Shown here piece after piece: positions 63,252 to 64,000 of a DNA stretch of 64,000 bases. The position numbers were made by a program, and so were the translations under genes. Below the pieces are notes generated by a model that made no database searches, was not told where the DNA came from, and saw only the letters and a list, made by a program, of their open reading frames with translations. Every line of letters begins with the position of its first letter. The stretch's first letter is position 1. The DNA is taken from positions 4,402,001-4,466,000 of the forward strand of contig NZ_JAGSHX010000006.1 of assembly GCF_018138715.1 (NCBI RefSeq), given 5' to 3'. This stretch comes from Streptomyces asiaticus (GTDB taxonomy: Bacteria; Actinomycetota; Actinomycetes; Streptomycetales; Streptomycetaceae).

Positions 63252-63986
63252 CTACTCCCCGGGCTTGATCAGATACCCGGCGCCCCGCCGGGTGTGGATC
63301 ATCGGGCTGCGCCCCGCGTCGATCTTGCGCCGCAGATACGAGATGTAGAGCTCGACCACGTTGGCCTGGCCGCCGAAGTCATAGCTCCAGACCCGGTCGA
63401 GGATCTGCGTCTTGCTGAGCACCCGGCGCGGATTGCGCATGAGATAGCGCAGCAGCTCGAACTCGGTCGCGGTGAGATGGATCTCCTGTCCCCCGCGCGA
63501 CACCTCATGGCTGTCCTCGTCCAGGATCAGATCGCCGACGGCCAGCACCGACTCGCTGCGCGCGGCCGCCGCCCCCGACCTGCGCAGCAGCCCGCGCAGC
63601 CGGGCGACGACCTCCTCCAGGCTGAACGGCTTGGTGACGTAGTCGTCGCCGCCCGCCGTCAGCCCCGCGATCCGGTCCTCCACCGCGTCCCGCGCGGTCA
63701 GGAACAGCACCGGGACATCGGGCAGTTCGCGGCGCAGCCGCCCCAGCACCGCGAGCCCGTCCATATCGGGCAGCATGATGTCCAGGACCACCGCGTCCGG
63801 GCGCAGCTCACGGGTGATCCGGATCGCCTCCGCGCCGTCGCCCGCGGTGCGCACCTCCCACCCCTCGTAGCGCAGGGCCATCGACAGCAGGTCGGCGAGC
63901 GCCGACTCGTCGTCCACAACCAGCACCCGGACGGGGCTCCCGTCGGGGCGCAGCAGCTCGGTACGCCCATGAGGCGAGGTCGGCAT
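63252..63986 (-). CDS. OmpR/PhoB-family response regulator
   Basis: 244 residues. Receiver: VLVVDDESALADLL, phospho-Asp69 in VVLDIMLPDMDG and Lys in DDYVTKPFSLEE. The winged-helix output domain (about 145-240) has LTATEFELLRYLMRNPRRVLSKTQILDRVW and ends YISYLRRKIDAGRSPMIHTRRGAGYLI. The second of two adjacent ATGs (63986) is 5 bp from GGAGG and preferred; ATG 63989 and GTG 63998 are alternatives. First gene seen of the RR-HK-GT2/GtrA-GT39 operon. Confidence 0.94.
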   Translation of the reverse strand: MPTSPHGRTELLRPDGSPVRVLVVDDESALADLLSMALRYEGWEVRTAGDGAEAIRITRELRPDAVVLDIMLPDMDGLAVLGRLRRELPDVPVLFLTARDAVEDRIAGLTAGGDDYVTKPFSLEEVVARLRGLLRRSGAAAARSESVLAVGDLILDEDSHEVSRGGQEIHLTATEFELLRYLMRNPRRVLSKTQILDRVWSYDFGGQANVVELYISYLRRKIDAGRSPMIHTRRGAGYLIKPGE

Positions 63987-64000
63987 CATGACCTCCACCC

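Overview
The window is chromosomal DNA of a Streptomyces or a close relative. The evidence is very high GC, a two-domain geosmin synthase, a tandem pair of SigB-type sigma factors close to S. coelicolor SigF/SigN, SRP RNA next to dnaX, and many compact regulator/membrane-protein operons. No rRNA operon, CRISPR array or secondary-metabolite megasynthase is present.

Layout. 1-1.5 kb: dnaX (partial), SRP RNA and tRNA-Ser(GGA). 1.5-7.6 kb: a small integrated island bounded by two identical 55-bp repeats of the tRNA 3' end. It carries an RHH/PIN toxin-antitoxin pair, a RelE-type remnant, a CcbP-like protein and a translationally coupled SNF2-helicase/SWIM-protein pair, and it has no integrase. 7.7-10.6 kb: a flavoprotein gene and a regulator fragment cut by an ISL3-family element, with a second broken gene on the far side. 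11-17 kb: a NarL-type two-component system and a MacB/FtsX-type ABC exporter. 17-25 kb: glutamate dehydrogenase, a membrane PP2C phosphatase, an IclR regulator, an SRPBCC protein, a D-amino-acid-dehydrogenase-like enzyme, an amidase and a decayed symporter. 25.6-29.3 kb: geosmin synthase and a membrane acyltransferase. 29.5-34.7 kb: TerB, M56 peptidase/BlaI, cytochrome P450 and an SDR/DUF2867 protein. 35-38.6 kb: conserved housekeeping genes (VapB-like protein, LytR_C protein, upp, tadA and its partner, tRNA-Ser(CGA)). 38.7-47.3 kb: a second NarL-type system, an S33 peptidase, a DUF6777 protein, a universal stress protein and a PPi-type phosphofructokinase. 47.4-50.4 kb: sigF, a sigN-like gene, a lipoprotein and a small membrane protein. 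50.6-57.4 kb: a MarR/MFS/YceI locus and an MFS/TetR operon. 57.5-64 kb: an envelope glycosylation operon running RR, HK, GT2-GtrA, GT39 on the minus strand.

How the genes work together. Several operons are joined by 1-4 bp overlaps (RHH-PIN, SNF2-SWIM, HK-RR, ABC ATPase-permease, HK-GT2, GT2-GT39), which implies matched synthesis of partners. The carboxypeptidase-regulatory-like fold occurs both on the MFS exporter tail and on the neighbouring YceI protein, so these two probably act in the same extracytoplasmic process. The most unusual objects are the integrase-less tRNA-Ser island, the histidine kinase with a Pro/Tyr/Gln-rich insertion inside its ATPase domain, and a symporter relic with two mutually compensating frameshifts. 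All calls come from reading the sequence; no database search was run.
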